This document shows positions 20,434 to 28,698 of a DNA stretch of 64,000 bases, piece after piece. Made by a program: the position numbers and the translations under genes. Below the pieces are notes generated by a model. The model did no database searches. It was not told the origin of the DNA and was given only the letters and a program-made list of their open reading frames with translations. Source of the DNA: Methanobacterium alkalithermotolerans (GTDB taxonomy: Archaea; Methanobacteriota; Methanobacteria; Methanobacteriales; Methanobacteriaceae). Location: the NCBI RefSeq assembly GCF_018141185.1, contig NZ_CP058560.1:682001-746000 (forward strand). Reading direction: 5' to 3'. Every line of letters begins with the position of its first letter. Within the stretch, counting starts at the first letter, position 1.

Positions 20434-21201
20434 TTATAATCTAAAAATATCTTCTGCAGATATCGTTTTCATGATTTCTTCAGTTAATTTAACTTGTTTT
20501 TTGTTTCCACTAACAGCAAGATATATGCTCCCTTCAGCTCCTGCTACTCCACCGGCAGCTACAGGAAATGCATCTGCACCAGATAGCATCTTAATAGCAT
20601 CTATTTCAGTAATGATTTCCCCTGGAACTGGAAGCATTCTTGGTCCCTTGGCGCCGGGTTGATTTAATTTTAAGGCAATTTCATTAATATCCTCTGGAAT
20701 TCTTTTTTCCAGCCCCACCGGTAAAATGAGTTTTACTCTACGGCCCACATGGGCTTTTAGTGCAGCCAGTATCGTTCCCCCCTGGGGATTGCCAATATAT
20801 ATCCCCACCTGTTTCAAGGATAGGTTAAGAGTATTAGCTCCTTTTAAGATAACGTCTCCTTCTTGAAGATCATCTACTACATCAAATATGGTAAGTCCCC
20901 TTTTCCACTGGCCATCAATTATCACCACATCTCCCTTAAACACATTTTCATCGACAAGTCTACCTTCCGGGGTTCTTTGTATATTAAATGGTACAGTAAT
21001 ACCTCTAAAAAATCTATCCCTGGAGAATTGATTCTGTTGTTTAATTTTGGTTAAAATTTCCTCGGCTATATAGCCGTTGGTGGTTCCAGCTACTATAACT
21101 AATTTGCCCTTATTTAAGGTTTTTTGAATGGAAGGGTGTTTAAGCATTGCTTTAGCAATTAGTTTTTTCCCCATAGAAGGAGTAATTAAAAACTGTTTCA
21201 T
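20434..21201 (-). CDS. Conserved archaeal protein of unknown function
   Basis: I cannot name the family of this 255-residue protein. It looks soluble and alpha/beta, with glycine-rich loops: LVIVAGTTNGYIAEEIL at about residues 33-50, NVFKGDVVIIDGQWKRG near 85-101, GDVILKGANTLN, and IGNPQGGTILAALKAHVGRR. The C-terminal third has GAKGPRMLPVPGEI and FPVAAGGVAGAEGSIYLAVSG. The loops suggest phosphate or nucleotide binding, in the style of NagB/RpiA-like folds, but this is only an impression. It lies 39 bases after a rhodanese gene in the same direction, so the two probably share a transcript. No strong ribosome site is visible before the ATG. Confidence 0.7.
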   Translation of the reverse strand: MKQFLITPSMGKKLIAKAMLKHPSIQKTLNKGKLVIVAGTTNGYIAEEILTKIKQQNQFSRDRFFRGITVPFNIQRTPEGRLVDENVFKGDVVIIDGQWKRGLTIFDVVDDLQEGDVILKGANTLNLSLKQVGIYIGNPQGGTILAALKAHVGRRVKLILPVGLEKRIPEDINEIALKLNQPGAKGPRMLPVPGEIITEIDAIKMLSGADAFPVAAGGVAGAEGSIYLAVSGNKKQVKLTEEIMKTISAEDIFRL

Positions 21202-21240
21202 GTGAAAACATCCGAAAGGGTATTTTAATATTTGATAAGT

Positions 21241-21597
21241 TTAATGGGGTAATCCACTTTTATTCCAGCGGGTTATGCCACCCGAGAGATTATATACTTC
21301 CTTAAAGCCTGCTTTTTCCATTAATTTCATTGTTTTAGAACTTCTAACTCCGGTACGACAGTATATCAAATATTTTTTAGATTTATCCAGTTCCATTATT
21401 TCTTTAGTAAAATTATTGGCATAAAAATCAATTAGTTTTGCCCCATTAAGGTGAGATTGCTGGAATTCCTCTGGTGTTCTTACATCCAGAAGCAGAAAAG
21501 ATGGTTTATCTTTATTATTTTGTATTAAGTCCTGAGCTTCAGAGGGACTTATATCTTTAACCTTGCTTTTAATGGTACTTCTCTTTCTTTTAAACAT
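21241..21597 (-). CDS. Single-domain rhodanese-like protein
   Basis: This 118-residue protein is one rhodanese domain, preceded by about 15 basic residues (FKRKRSTIKSKVKD). The persulfide-forming Cys80 begins the active loop CRTGVRSS, and the family strands FLLLDVRTPEEFQQSHLNGA and VYNLSGGITRW are clear. Such proteins carry or transfer sulfane sulfur, or detoxify it. There is no signal peptide. The following gene encodes an unknown protein 39 bases downstream and may use the sulfur, but that is a guess from position. Confidence 0.9.
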   Translation of the reverse strand: MFKRKRSTIKSKVKDISPSEAQDLIQNNKDKPSFLLLDVRTPEEFQQSHLNGAKLIDFYANNFTKEIMELDKSKKYLIYCRTGVRSSKTMKLMEKAGFKEVYNLSGGITRWNKSGLPH

Positions 21598-21692
21598 TAG
21601 TAATTCCCCGGGGATTTTTTATTTCTAAGATTAAATAATGTTGATTATTATTTAATATTTTGCCCCAGTATCCTCCAGGAAATTGAAAAAAA

Positions 21693-23594
21693 TTACAGTA
21701 TGTTATAATATTTTAGAAGGGCAAGCATTTGTTGATAGGAAATATTTATGGTGTTTGAGTCTGCATATCCATGAGGAGACATTACCTCTCCAATTATAGA
21801 CGGAATTCCTGCTTTACTTCCCTCATCTTCTAAACCCCCGGGATAAACCACCCCGGCAGTATTATGATTAATCAGTTGGGATCCTGTTTGCTGACTGATG
21901 TAAGAGGCCAGGTTATAACTCTGGTAGGTTGGTACCTGGGTACATATTATAGAAGTTTTACCTGGTACTCCTCCTGGTTGAGTAGAGTGAAAATCACCCA
22001 TCCCTGCTACATCTAATTCTTTGGCTTTATTTAAGATGATATTAGAGGGAGTTCCCGGAATATTGGCAATCCGGTTAGGGTCCTGTCCCTGCCATAGCCG
22101 GTTATTAATGGAGGTGGTGTAAGGAATGGCAAAGGGTATGATATGTACAGTTCCCTTCAACTTTCTTCCATCTAAATAATTAATAAGGCGCATTGCGGCT
22201 ATGGTGGCAGGTATTTCATTGCCATGTAATCCTGCAACAATCATTACCTGCGGTTCTCCCGTTCCAAAACTCACCATGGGAGTTCCCTGATTGGCTTTAG
22301 AGACTATTTCTTGACTCAGTTGAGTTTGGGGAAGATATTTATTTACATAGGGATTCAAGGTTACATTTCCACCAGTGGCGGTGTTAATAATTTTTACATC
22401 ACCATTAGGCTCCTGAGGAATTTCACCTGCAGGTGGATCTGGCAATTTAGGGCCATTCCAGGGACTCAGGGAGGCATGGTTGGGGAGTCTATTTTGTGTT
22501 CCATAAAAAGCAACTATTCTAGAGAAAAGATAAACTTGAGACTCAAAACCAACACTACCACGGGAAGAACTGATGGATGATGGAGCACGACCAGTAGACT
22601 CCACCACCGAATTAACATCCCGGGCCAAACCCACATACTCCCCTTGCAAAACATTACCCGTACTAATCTTATCCCGACTATAAACCGGAGAACCCACACG
22701 ATAATGCACCACCGACGAAGTAACACCACCATCCAAATTAACAACAACCCTACTCAACAAATAAAGAAAATCAGACATAGGAACACTCTGACCAGCAATG
22801 GTTACCTGATCAGGCAGCCGGTTATTAGTGGAAACAAAGTCCCTGACTCTTCTACTTGCATCGACTATTTGTGTAATAGAATACGTATTGCCAGTTGAAA
22901 CTAACTGGTCCGGTTGAGGTTTTTCTTCAGGAGGCTCAATGACTGGAGGATCAGGTAACTTAGGCCCCGTCCAGGGACTAACACCCGCAAAATTAGGAAG
23001 CCTATTCTGAGACCCATAAAAAGCCACAATACGAGAAAAAAGATAAACCTGAGACTCAAAACCAATATTACCACGGGAAGAACTAATTGACGATGATGAA
23101 ACACCAGTAGACAGTACCACCGAATTAACATCCCGGGCCAAACCCACATACTCCCCTCGCAAAACATTACCCGTACTAATCACATCCCGACTATAAACCG
23201 GAGAACCCACACGATAATGCACCACCGACGAAGTAACACCACCATCCAAATTAACAACAGCCCTACTCAACAAATAAAGAAAATCAGACATAGGCACACT
23301 CTGACCAGCAATGGTTACTGAACCAGGTAAACGTCGGTTAATCTCTATAAATTGATTAACCCGAATGCTAGCATCACATAATTGTGTTATAGAATAGGAT
23401 TTACCGGTGGAAATTAAATTAACATTCTGACTAGCACTTACCTGGTTTAAAGGTGGATTAGAATTTGAATTAATATTTTCCATTGATGGATGATCTTTAA
23501 TAGGCATTATAGATTCATCGACGTTTATTATTAATGCAATGATAATAATTAACAACATTGCAAAAATTAATTTTCTTGTTGTTAAATCCAGCAT
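21693..23594 (-). CDS. Pseudomurein-binding protein with M14/AstE-type domain
   Basis: This 633-residue protein probably works at the cell wall. It has an N-terminal membrane anchor (residues 8-24), then two 171-residue repeat units at about 60-205 and 231-376. Each unit begins with a pseudomurein-binding repeat (SITQLCDASIRVNQFI, then LPGSVTIAGQSVPMSDFLYL). A second, related segment follows in each unit (FESQVYLFSRIVAFYG). The C-terminal 230 residues resemble succinylglutamate desuccinylase/aspartoacylase in the M14 fold: zinc ligands in AGLHGNE, a third in GDFHST, and a likely catalytic Glu in IIGEVMSPHG. An amide- or peptide-cleaving role on pseudomurein is inferred. The DNA of the two units is almost identical over about 195 bases. 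Confidence 0.85.
   Translation of the reverse strand: MLDLTTRKLIFAMLLIIIIALIINVDESIMPIKDHPSMENINSNSNPPLNQVSASQNVNLISTGKSYSITQLCDASIRVNQFIEINRRLPGSVTIAGQSVPMSDFLYLLSRAVVNLDGGVTSSVVHYRVGSPVYSRDVISTGNVLRGEYVGLARDVNSVVLSTGVSSSSISSSRGNIGFESQVYLFSRIVAFYGSQNRLPNFAGVSPWTGPKLPDPPVIEPPEEKPQPDQLVSTGNTYSITQIVDASRRVRDFVSTNNRLPDQVTIAGQSVPMSDFLYLLSRVVVNLDGGVTSSVVHYRVGSPVYSRDKISTGNVLQGEYVGLARDVNSVVESTGRAPSSISSSRGSVGFESQVYLFSRIVAFYGTQNRLPNHASLSPWNGPKLPDPPAGEIPQEPNGDVKIINTATGGNVTLNPYVNKYLPQTQLSQEIVSKANQGTPMVSFGTGEPQVMIVAGLHGNEIPATIAAMRLINYLDGRKLKGTVHIIPFAIPYTTSINNRLWQGQDPNRIANIPGTPSNIILNKAKELDVAGMGDFHSTQPGGVPGKTSIICTQVPTYQSYNLASYISQQTGSQLINHNTAGVVYPGGLEDEGSKAGIPSIIGEVMSPHGYADSNTINISYQQMLALLKYYNIL
22611..23318. 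repeat. Long direct repeat within the pseudomurein-binding gene
   Basis: The segments 22611-22805 and 23124-23318 match almost base for base, with a period of 513 bases (171 codons). The flanks on both sides are still alike but clearly more diverged. The match includes synonymous positions, so gene conversion or recent duplication of this core is likely. Base use in the core is also noticeably C/A-rich on the plus strand compared with the surrounding gene. Confidence 0.85.
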
Positions 23595-23918
23595 ATTAGC
23601 ACTTAAAAGCCTTAATGGTAAAATAAGGCATGATTTAGTTAATTATATATTCTATTTTAGAAACTATATAAAACTTTTTTTTAAATAATATCCCATTAAA
23701 GAGCCTTTTTTAAGTAAAAAGGATTTAATATGAGTATTAATCTAGCCCATTATTAAATAAGTACTTAATTTCTAATTAGAATAAAAAAATCCAATGAAAA
23801 ATTCGATAATACACAACACTGCATTAAAGTTTTTTTAGAAAAATAGCTGTTTTTTTAAGTTGCGTTTAAAAAAAAAATCCATGAAAAATATTTTATATCC
23901 CAAAAAATAAAAAATAAA
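23595..23918. other. Gap between thermosome and pseudomurein-binding gene
   Basis: About 340 bases lie between these two leftward genes and hold no open frame of note. It contains the thermosome terminator at its right end and the promoter of the pseudomurein-binding gene at its left. The sequence is AT-rich with several long A or T runs and nothing else that I can interpret. Confidence 0.5.
23666..23673 (-). promoter_or_regulatory. Putative TATA box of the pseudomurein-binding gene
   Basis: Read leftward, TTTATATA within AAAGTTTTATATAGT lies about 72 bases before the start codon, which would give a 5' leader of roughly 45 bases. Confidence 0.45.
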
Positions 23919-23932
23919 AAGGCTTTCGCCTT
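23919..23932 (-). terminator. Thermosome terminator
   Basis: Four bases after the thermosome stop (read leftward), AAGGC-GAAA-GCCTT forms a tight hairpin with a GAAA tetraloop. It is followed by TTTATTTTTTATTTTTT. This is a textbook hairpin plus U-tract. Confidence 0.7.
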
Positions 23933-23935
23933 AAA

Positions 23936-25570
23936 TTACATCATAGGAGGCATACCGCCAGGCATACCGCCCATTCCTTCCATTCCTTCCATATCAGGGG
24001 CTCCTGAACCGCTAGATGCAATTACATCGTCGATTCTGAGAATCATTTCAGCAGCTTCAGCAGCAGATTGGATGGCTTGTTTTTTAACCCGGTGAGGTTC
24101 AATAACGCCTGCTTTATACATGTCAGTTACTTCGCCTTCAAATACATCCAGTCCCATGTAAGGTGAGGTTTCATGAGCAGCTCTTAAATCAACCAGAGAG
24201 TCTATACTGTCCAGACCAGCGTTTTCAGCTAGAGTTTTAGGTACAACTTCTAGGGCTTCTGCAAAAGCAGCTACTGCAAGTTGTTCTCTTCCACTAATAG
24301 CATCAGCATAGTCTTTTAATCTTTTGGCCAGTTCTATTTCTGGAGCTCCTCCACCAGCAACTACTTTTCCATCTTCCACAGTAGCAGCTACTACACCTAT
24401 AGCATCATCAAGGGCTCTTTCAATTTCAGATACTACGTGATCGGTGGATCCTCTAACCAGTAGGGTTACTGCTTTAGCTTCTTTGCAGTCTTCTACAAAG
24501 ATCATTTCTTCACCAGAAATTCTCTTTTCAGATACAAGTCCGGCTAGTCCCAGGTCAGTTTCAGATAGATCTTCGATGTTGGTTACCACATTAGCTGCAG
24601 TGGCTTTGGATAATTTTTCCATATCGGATTTTTTAACCCTTCTAACAGCCAGTATACCGGCTTTAGCCAGATAGTGCTGGGCCAGGTCATCTATTCCTTT
24701 CTGGGAGAATACAACTTTAGCACCAGTGTCCACTATGGAGTAAACCATATCTCGGATCATCTGTTCTTCCTGATCAATGAAGGCCTGCATTTGAGCAGGG
24801 TCAGTGATTCTGATTTCAGCATCTACTTCGGTTTCTTTGACTTCAATAGCGCAGTTTAGTAGAGCTATTTTAGCATCTTCCACCTTTTTAGGCATACCAG
24901 GGTGTACTCTTTCTTTGTCGATAATTACTCCCTGTACCAGAGTAGATTCATCCACAATAGCACCGTCTTTCTTCTCTATTTTGATGTGGTCAATTTCCAC
25001 TTCGCCGTCTTCTTCTACCTGTTTGACTGCATCTACTACCAGTTTAGCTAAAGGTTCCCTTGCTTTTTCGGTTCCTTTACCAGTCATGGCAGTCATGGCT
25101 ACTTTTACCAGAGTATCTCTGTCGTCAGCATCAATAGATATAACATTTAATATTTCCTGGGCTTTTTCAGCAGCTTGTCGGTATCCCATGGCTACGATGG
25201 TTGGGTGTATGTCCATGTCCAATAAGTTTTCTGCTTTTTTGAGTAATTCACCAGCAATAATTACTGCGGTGGTGGTACCGTCTCCAACTTCGTCTTCCTG
25301 AGTTTTTGCTACTTCTACCAACATTTTAGCTGCAGGGTGCTCGATGTCCATCTCTTTGAGAATAGTTACACCATCGTTAGTGACTACAATATCTCCTAAC
25401 GAATCCACTAACATTTTGTCCATACCTTTAGGACCTAGGGTGGTTCTTACTGTCTCTGCTAAAACTTTTCCTGCTAAAATGTTCATTCTCTGAGCGTCTC
25501 TTCCTATAAACCTGTTAGTACCTTCCGGTAAAACTAAAATTGGTTGGCCTTGTCCACTATATTGTGCCAT
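23936..25570 (-). CDS. Thermosome (group II chaperonin) subunit
   Basis: A chaperonin subunit of 544 residues that builds the double-ring ATP-driven folding machine of archaea. It begins with LVLPEGTNRFIGRDAQ, has the ATP-site motifs TLGPKGMDKMLVD and VGDGTTTAVIIAGEL, VTNDGVTILKEMD, and AGGGAPEIELAKRLKDYA, and ends in the flexible GGMPGGMPPMM tail typical of the family. GAGGTGATT precedes the ATG. The gene is monocistronic, with a TATA box upstream and a GAAA-loop hairpin terminator downstream. Methanobacteriales usually carry two thermosome genes; which of the two this is cannot be told here. Confidence 0.97.
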   Translation of the reverse strand: MAQYSGQGQPILVLPEGTNRFIGRDAQRMNILAGKVLAETVRTTLGPKGMDKMLVDSLGDIVVTNDGVTILKEMDIEHPAAKMLVEVAKTQEDEVGDGTTTAVIIAGELLKKAENLLDMDIHPTIVAMGYRQAAEKAQEILNVISIDADDRDTLVKVAMTAMTGKGTEKAREPLAKLVVDAVKQVEEDGEVEIDHIKIEKKDGAIVDESTLVQGVIIDKERVHPGMPKKVEDAKIALLNCAIEVKETEVDAEIRITDPAQMQAFIDQEEQMIRDMVYSIVDTGAKVVFSQKGIDDLAQHYLAKAGILAVRRVKKSDMEKLSKATAANVVTNIEDLSETDLGLAGLVSEKRISGEEMIFVEDCKEAKAVTLLVRGSTDHVVSEIERALDDAIGVVAATVEDGKVVAGGGAPEIELAKRLKDYADAISGREQLAVAAFAEALEVVPKTLAENAGLDSIDSLVDLRAAHETSPYMGLDVFEGEVTDMYKAGVIEPHRVKKQAIQSAAEAAEMILRIDDVIASSGSGAPDMEGMEGMGGMPGGMPPMM

Positions 25571-25623
25571 AAATAATCACCTCAAATTCTTTCAAATATA
25601 CAATTAATCGATGGGTTAGAGGT

Positions 25624-25634
25624 TCTATAAATAG
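25624..25634 (-). promoter_or_regulatory. Thermosome TATA box
   Basis: Read leftward, CTATTTATAGA lies about 55 bases before the thermosome start codon with an A-rich element just upstream. This is a good archaeal TATA box; the word is nearly palindromic, but no gene lies close enough on the other side to use it in that direction. Confidence 0.55.
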
Positions 25635-25824
25635 TTTTTGATAAGCCAAAAAGAGTAATGCCTTAAATAATAAAACTTTATTTAAGACTGTATTTAAAGT
25701 GGGAGGGAGATATATTAAATTTCCCCAATCTGAATATTATATACAAAGTTAGATTTTATAATCAATTGTAAGTTCAATTATTATCGATGATTTAATAAAA
25801 ATATCTATAATTAGTGGTGTTTAA

Positions 25825-26430
25825 TTGCAAATATTAGATTTAAGCCATGTTCTTACCAATGGGATGCCTGTTTATCCCCAGGATCCACCTTTTATTCTGG
25901 AAGAAATAGTAAATTTTGAAAATCATTCGTATTCTCTTTCTATCTTAAAAACTGGTTTGCATGCCGGTACTCATATTGATGCACCTTACCATTTCCATTC
26001 ATCCGGGCTAAAAATTAATCAGATAAACTTAAAGGACTTAATGGGAACTGCCAGGATAATCGATGTTGAAAAAGAGGTAAAAGCTGAGGATTTGCCATCC
26101 TTAGAAAATATGGATATACTAATTATTAGAACCAGCTGGAGTAATAAATGGGGGAAAAAAGAATATTTTAAAGATAATCCCTATTTAAGCCTGGAAGCTG
26201 CTGAAATCATTTCCAAAAGTCAAATAAAGGGTGTGGGAATAGATGGTCCCAGTGTAGATCCACCTGGTGAAATCACCATACATCAAAAATTACTTTCTAA
26301 TGGTCGGTGGATAGTGGAAAATTTAAAAAATCTGGATTTGATTAAATCACCTCTTGTGGAAATTTATTTCATCCCCTTAGCTCTGGAAGGGGAGGCGTCA
26401 CCAGTAAGGGCTTTTGCTAAAATTAAATAA
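25825..26430 (+). CDS. Cyclase family metal-dependent hydrolase
   Basis: This protein of 201 residues belongs to the cyclase/kynurenine formamidase-like family (PF04199). The metal-binding signature is clear as GLHAGTHIDAPYHF near residues 45-58, after the N-terminal DLSHVLTNGMPVYP. A second conserved region is GVGIDGPSVDPPG. Family members hydrolyse formamides or cyclic amides with a zinc or manganese ion; the substrate in methanogens is not known. The start is TTG at 25825, four bases after GGTGT; no ATG is available near the family N-terminus. It is convergent with a coiled-coil gene and not in an obvious operon. Confidence 0.85.
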   Translation: MQILDLSHVLTNGMPVYPQDPPFILEEIVNFENHSYSLSILKTGLHAGTHIDAPYHFHSSGLKINQINLKDLMGTARIIDVEKEVKAEDLPSLENMDILIIRTSWSNKWGKKEYFKDNPYLSLEAAEIISKSQIKGVGIDGPSVDPPGEITIHQKLLSNGRWIVENLKNLDLIKSPLVEIYFIPLALEGEASPVRAFAKIK

Positions 26431-26461
26431 TAAAGTAAACAAAATAAGTTTAAATATAAAA

Positions 26462-26983
26462 TTATTTTTCGATTTTTTTCCATATGATTACGTCATTTAC
26501 TCTTTCTGAAGAGAAATAACCTTTCCGTTCTAAGTTACGAAGTATATGAAACATATTATCAATAGAAAGTTCTTTAAAACCAATTTTTTTAATTATATTA
26601 TGCATTTTCTCCGTGTTGGCCTTTTCAGAGGGTAGTAACATGTATACTTGAGATTGGAATGAAGTGAGATCTCTTTTTGGTTTAGCAGTTAAAGCTTCAA
26701 AATAAGTTTTTATTTCTTCCAGATCATTGATACGATTATCCTGATTTTTAAGAGATTGTTTTAATTCTAGAATAGTTTTATCTTTTTCTTTTAATGATAT
26801 TTCAAGTTCTTCAACCCTATCTGAATTAATTTCTATTTCAGAATTTGATTGCTGAACATCTGGAACATTATTATTATGTTCCCGGCACTTTTTTAAATCC
26901 ATTTTAAGTTTGCTGATTTCTAACATGCATGCCTTTACCAGGCGTTTTAACTGTTCTTTTTCTGTGTCTTTTATAAACCGCAT
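26462..26983 (-). CDS. Coiled-coil protein with winged-helix-like C-terminus
   Basis: I recognise no named family. The 173 residues divide into a charged coiled coil (about 3-100, with heptad-like ELEISLKEKDKTILELKQSL) and a compact C-terminal region (about 105-170). That region runs LTSFQSQVYMLL, then MHNIIKKIGF, then FHILRNLERKGYFSS and ends in a strand, VIIWKKIEK. The order helix-helix-helix-strand suggests a winged helix, so DNA binding is possible. AGTGGTAA precedes the ATG. It lies 18 bases upstream of the PAP2 phosphatase gene in the same direction, so they are probably cotranscribed. Confidence 0.6.
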   Translation of the reverse strand: MRFIKDTEKEQLKRLVKACMLEISKLKMDLKKCREHNNNVPDVQQSNSEIEINSDRVEELEISLKEKDKTILELKQSLKNQDNRINDLEEIKTYFEALTAKPKRDLTSFQSQVYMLLPSEKANTEKMHNIIKKIGFKELSIDNMFHILRNLERKGYFSSERVNDVIIWKKIEK

Positions 26984-27001
26984 GTTACCACTTTAAAGAA
27001 T

Positions 27002-27571
27002 TTAATTGATGTATTTATTTATTATTTTATTTTTAGTTCTTATAATTTTTCCTTCCATCCTCAAAACTATTAGTGCAAAGATTATCCCTAAAAGCGACCC
27101 CCCAAGGACGTCCAGGGGGTAGTGGACCCCCAGATAAATGCGTGAAAATGCAACTATTCCTGCAAAAAATAGGAAGAGGTAGATATGTTCATATTTGATT
27201 CCCAAAATGGTGAAAGCAGAAAAAGCAGCGATTGAATGTCCAGAAGGGAAAGCATATCCACTCATATCTGTTAAAAGAGAAATATCAGATAAAATTTCAC
27301 CAGGTCGGGGGCGAGCAATCAAAATCTTTAATAATTCCGTGAAAAAATAGCCGGATATTAAAGCTATAAGGCATAAAAAAGCAGCATTTCTTGCTTTTTC
27401 CCCTCCAAAAATATATAGTAATCCACAAAATATGAGCCAAAAAAATTGAGTCCCTAATTGAGTAATTAAAGGCATTAAAAAATCAAATAGAGGATTTTTA
27501 AGCTGTATGTTTAAAAAGTAAAAAAAAGATATGTCCAGATTAGTCACGTATTCCGCAAACTGGTCCAGCAT
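27002..27571 (-). CDS. PAP2 family membrane phosphatase
   Basis: A membrane phosphatase of 189 residues with about five or six helices. All three PAP2 signature motifs are present: KILIARPRPGE (motif 1), YAFPSGHSIAAFS (motif 2, with the catalytic His) and SRIYLGVHYPLDVLGG (motif 3, with the nucleophilic His). Such enzymes remove phosphate from lipid phosphates or polyprenyl diphosphates on the outer face of the membrane, and recycling of the lipid carrier for cell-wall synthesis is a reasonable idea here. It lies between the asd gene (21 bases upstream) and the coiled-coil gene, all leftward, so it may be the tail of the long biosynthetic transcript. Confidence 0.9.
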   Translation of the reverse strand: MLDQFAEYVTNLDISFFYFLNIQLKNPLFDFLMPLITQLGTQFFWLIFCGLLYIFGGEKARNAAFLCLIALISGYFFTELLKILIARPRPGEILSDISLLTDMSGYAFPSGHSIAAFSAFTILGIKYEHIYLFLFFAGIVAFSRIYLGVHYPLDVLGGSLLGIIFALIVLRMEGKIIRTKNKIINKYIN

Positions 27572-27592
27572 AAAATCAACTAAAAAAATGAA

Positions 27593-28636
27593 TTAAAGTA
27601 TTTCATTTATAAGTTCTGCATTGAGTATAGAAGCTCCTGCAGCACCCCTAATCGTATTATGCCCAACCAGAACATATCGAAAACTATTATTAAATGCCAC
27701 ATCTTGTCGTACTCTACCAACAACCACCGACATTCCTCCAGATTCATTACGATCCATTCTAGGCTGGGGTCTGTTTTCTTCACTCCGAACCACCACTGGA
27801 TTTTTAGGGGCAGAGTAAAGATCTAATTTTTGAGGTAAACCAGTGAAATCAGCCATGGTGCTTTCAATCTCTTCCACATCCGCTGGATCTTCCATTTCAA
27901 TGAAAACTGCTTCAGTATGGCCATCCACCACAGCCACACGGTGACAGGAAGCACTGACTCCGAAGGAAGCAGGAGTAACTACGCCATCTTCCAGGTCTCC
28001 TAAAAGGTGCAGTGTCTCAGTTTCAATTTTTTCTTCTTCTTCTCCAATAAATGGTACCAGATTATCCACAATAGCCATGGAAGGAACCCCATTGTAACCT
28101 GCACCTGATACAGCCTGCATGGTGGAAACATAAACTCTTTTTATATCAAAGCGGTCATAGAGAGGTTTCAGAGTAAGGGTAAGGGCAATGGTAGAACAGT
28201 TAGGATTAGTTACAATAAATCCATCCCAACCCCTATTTTTTTGTTGAACTTCAATTAGGTCCAGATATTCTGGGTTTACTTCGGGGATAACCAGAGGTAC
28301 ATCATCTTCCATTCTCATAGCACTGGCATTAGATGCCACGATATGAGACCTGGCAAATTCAGGTTCAACTTTCGCCGCAGTATCAGAAGGTAGAGCAGAA
28401 AAAACAATATCCAGATCATCTACCTGAGAAGGGTCTGTATCCACCACCACAATATCTCTAACAGACTCCGGCATCTTATTATCTAAATACCAGGTAGTAG
28501 CATCTTCATATCTTTTTCCAGCCGACCTTTGAGAAGCAGTAAGGGCGGTTATATTAAAATTTGGATGCTGGTCCAGTAATTCTATGAATCTCTGGCCCAC
28601 CATTCCGGTTGCTCCAAGAATACCCACATTTACCAT
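27593..28636 (-). CDS. asd: Aspartate-semialdehyde dehydrogenase
   Basis: This NADPH-linked enzyme reduces aspartyl phosphate to the semialdehyde, the branch point to lysine, threonine and methionine. The 347-residue sequence begins with the nucleotide-binding GILGATGMVGQRFIELL, and the catalytic Cys sits in TNPNCSTIALTLTL; the substrate-binding His-Arg motif is at GVSASCHRVAVVDGHTEAV. AGGTGAT precedes the ATG. It is preceded by dapB (62 bases), dapA and aspartate kinase in one leftward run, so all four steps from aspartate to tetrahydrodipicolinate are encoded together. Confidence 0.97.
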   Translation of the reverse strand: MVNVGILGATGMVGQRFIELLDQHPNFNITALTASQRSAGKRYEDATTWYLDNKMPESVRDIVVVDTDPSQVDDLDIVFSALPSDTAAKVEPEFARSHIVASNASAMRMEDDVPLVIPEVNPEYLDLIEVQQKNRGWDGFIVTNPNCSTIALTLTLKPLYDRFDIKRVYVSTMQAVSGAGYNGVPSMAIVDNLVPFIGEEEEKIETETLHLLGDLEDGVVTPASFGVSASCHRVAVVDGHTEAVFIEMEDPADVEEIESTMADFTGLPQKLDLYSAPKNPVVVRSEENRPQPRMDRNESGGMSVVVGRVRQDVAFNNSFRYVLVGHNTIRGAAGASILNAELINEIL

Positions 28637-28698
28637 TTTATCACCTGTAATACCTATTACTAATTAGAATTATATTAATTGATCTAAAATAATTAAAT

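Noticed and set aside
22644..22898. Open plus-strand frame antisense to the pseudomurein-binding gene
   Set aside because: It is a shadow of the repeated coding sequence, with low-complexity composition and no ribosome site.
24804..25301. Long plus-strand open frame antisense to the thermosome gene
   Set aside because: Ser/Thr-rich composition typical of the reverse strand of a strongly biased coding gene; no start signals.
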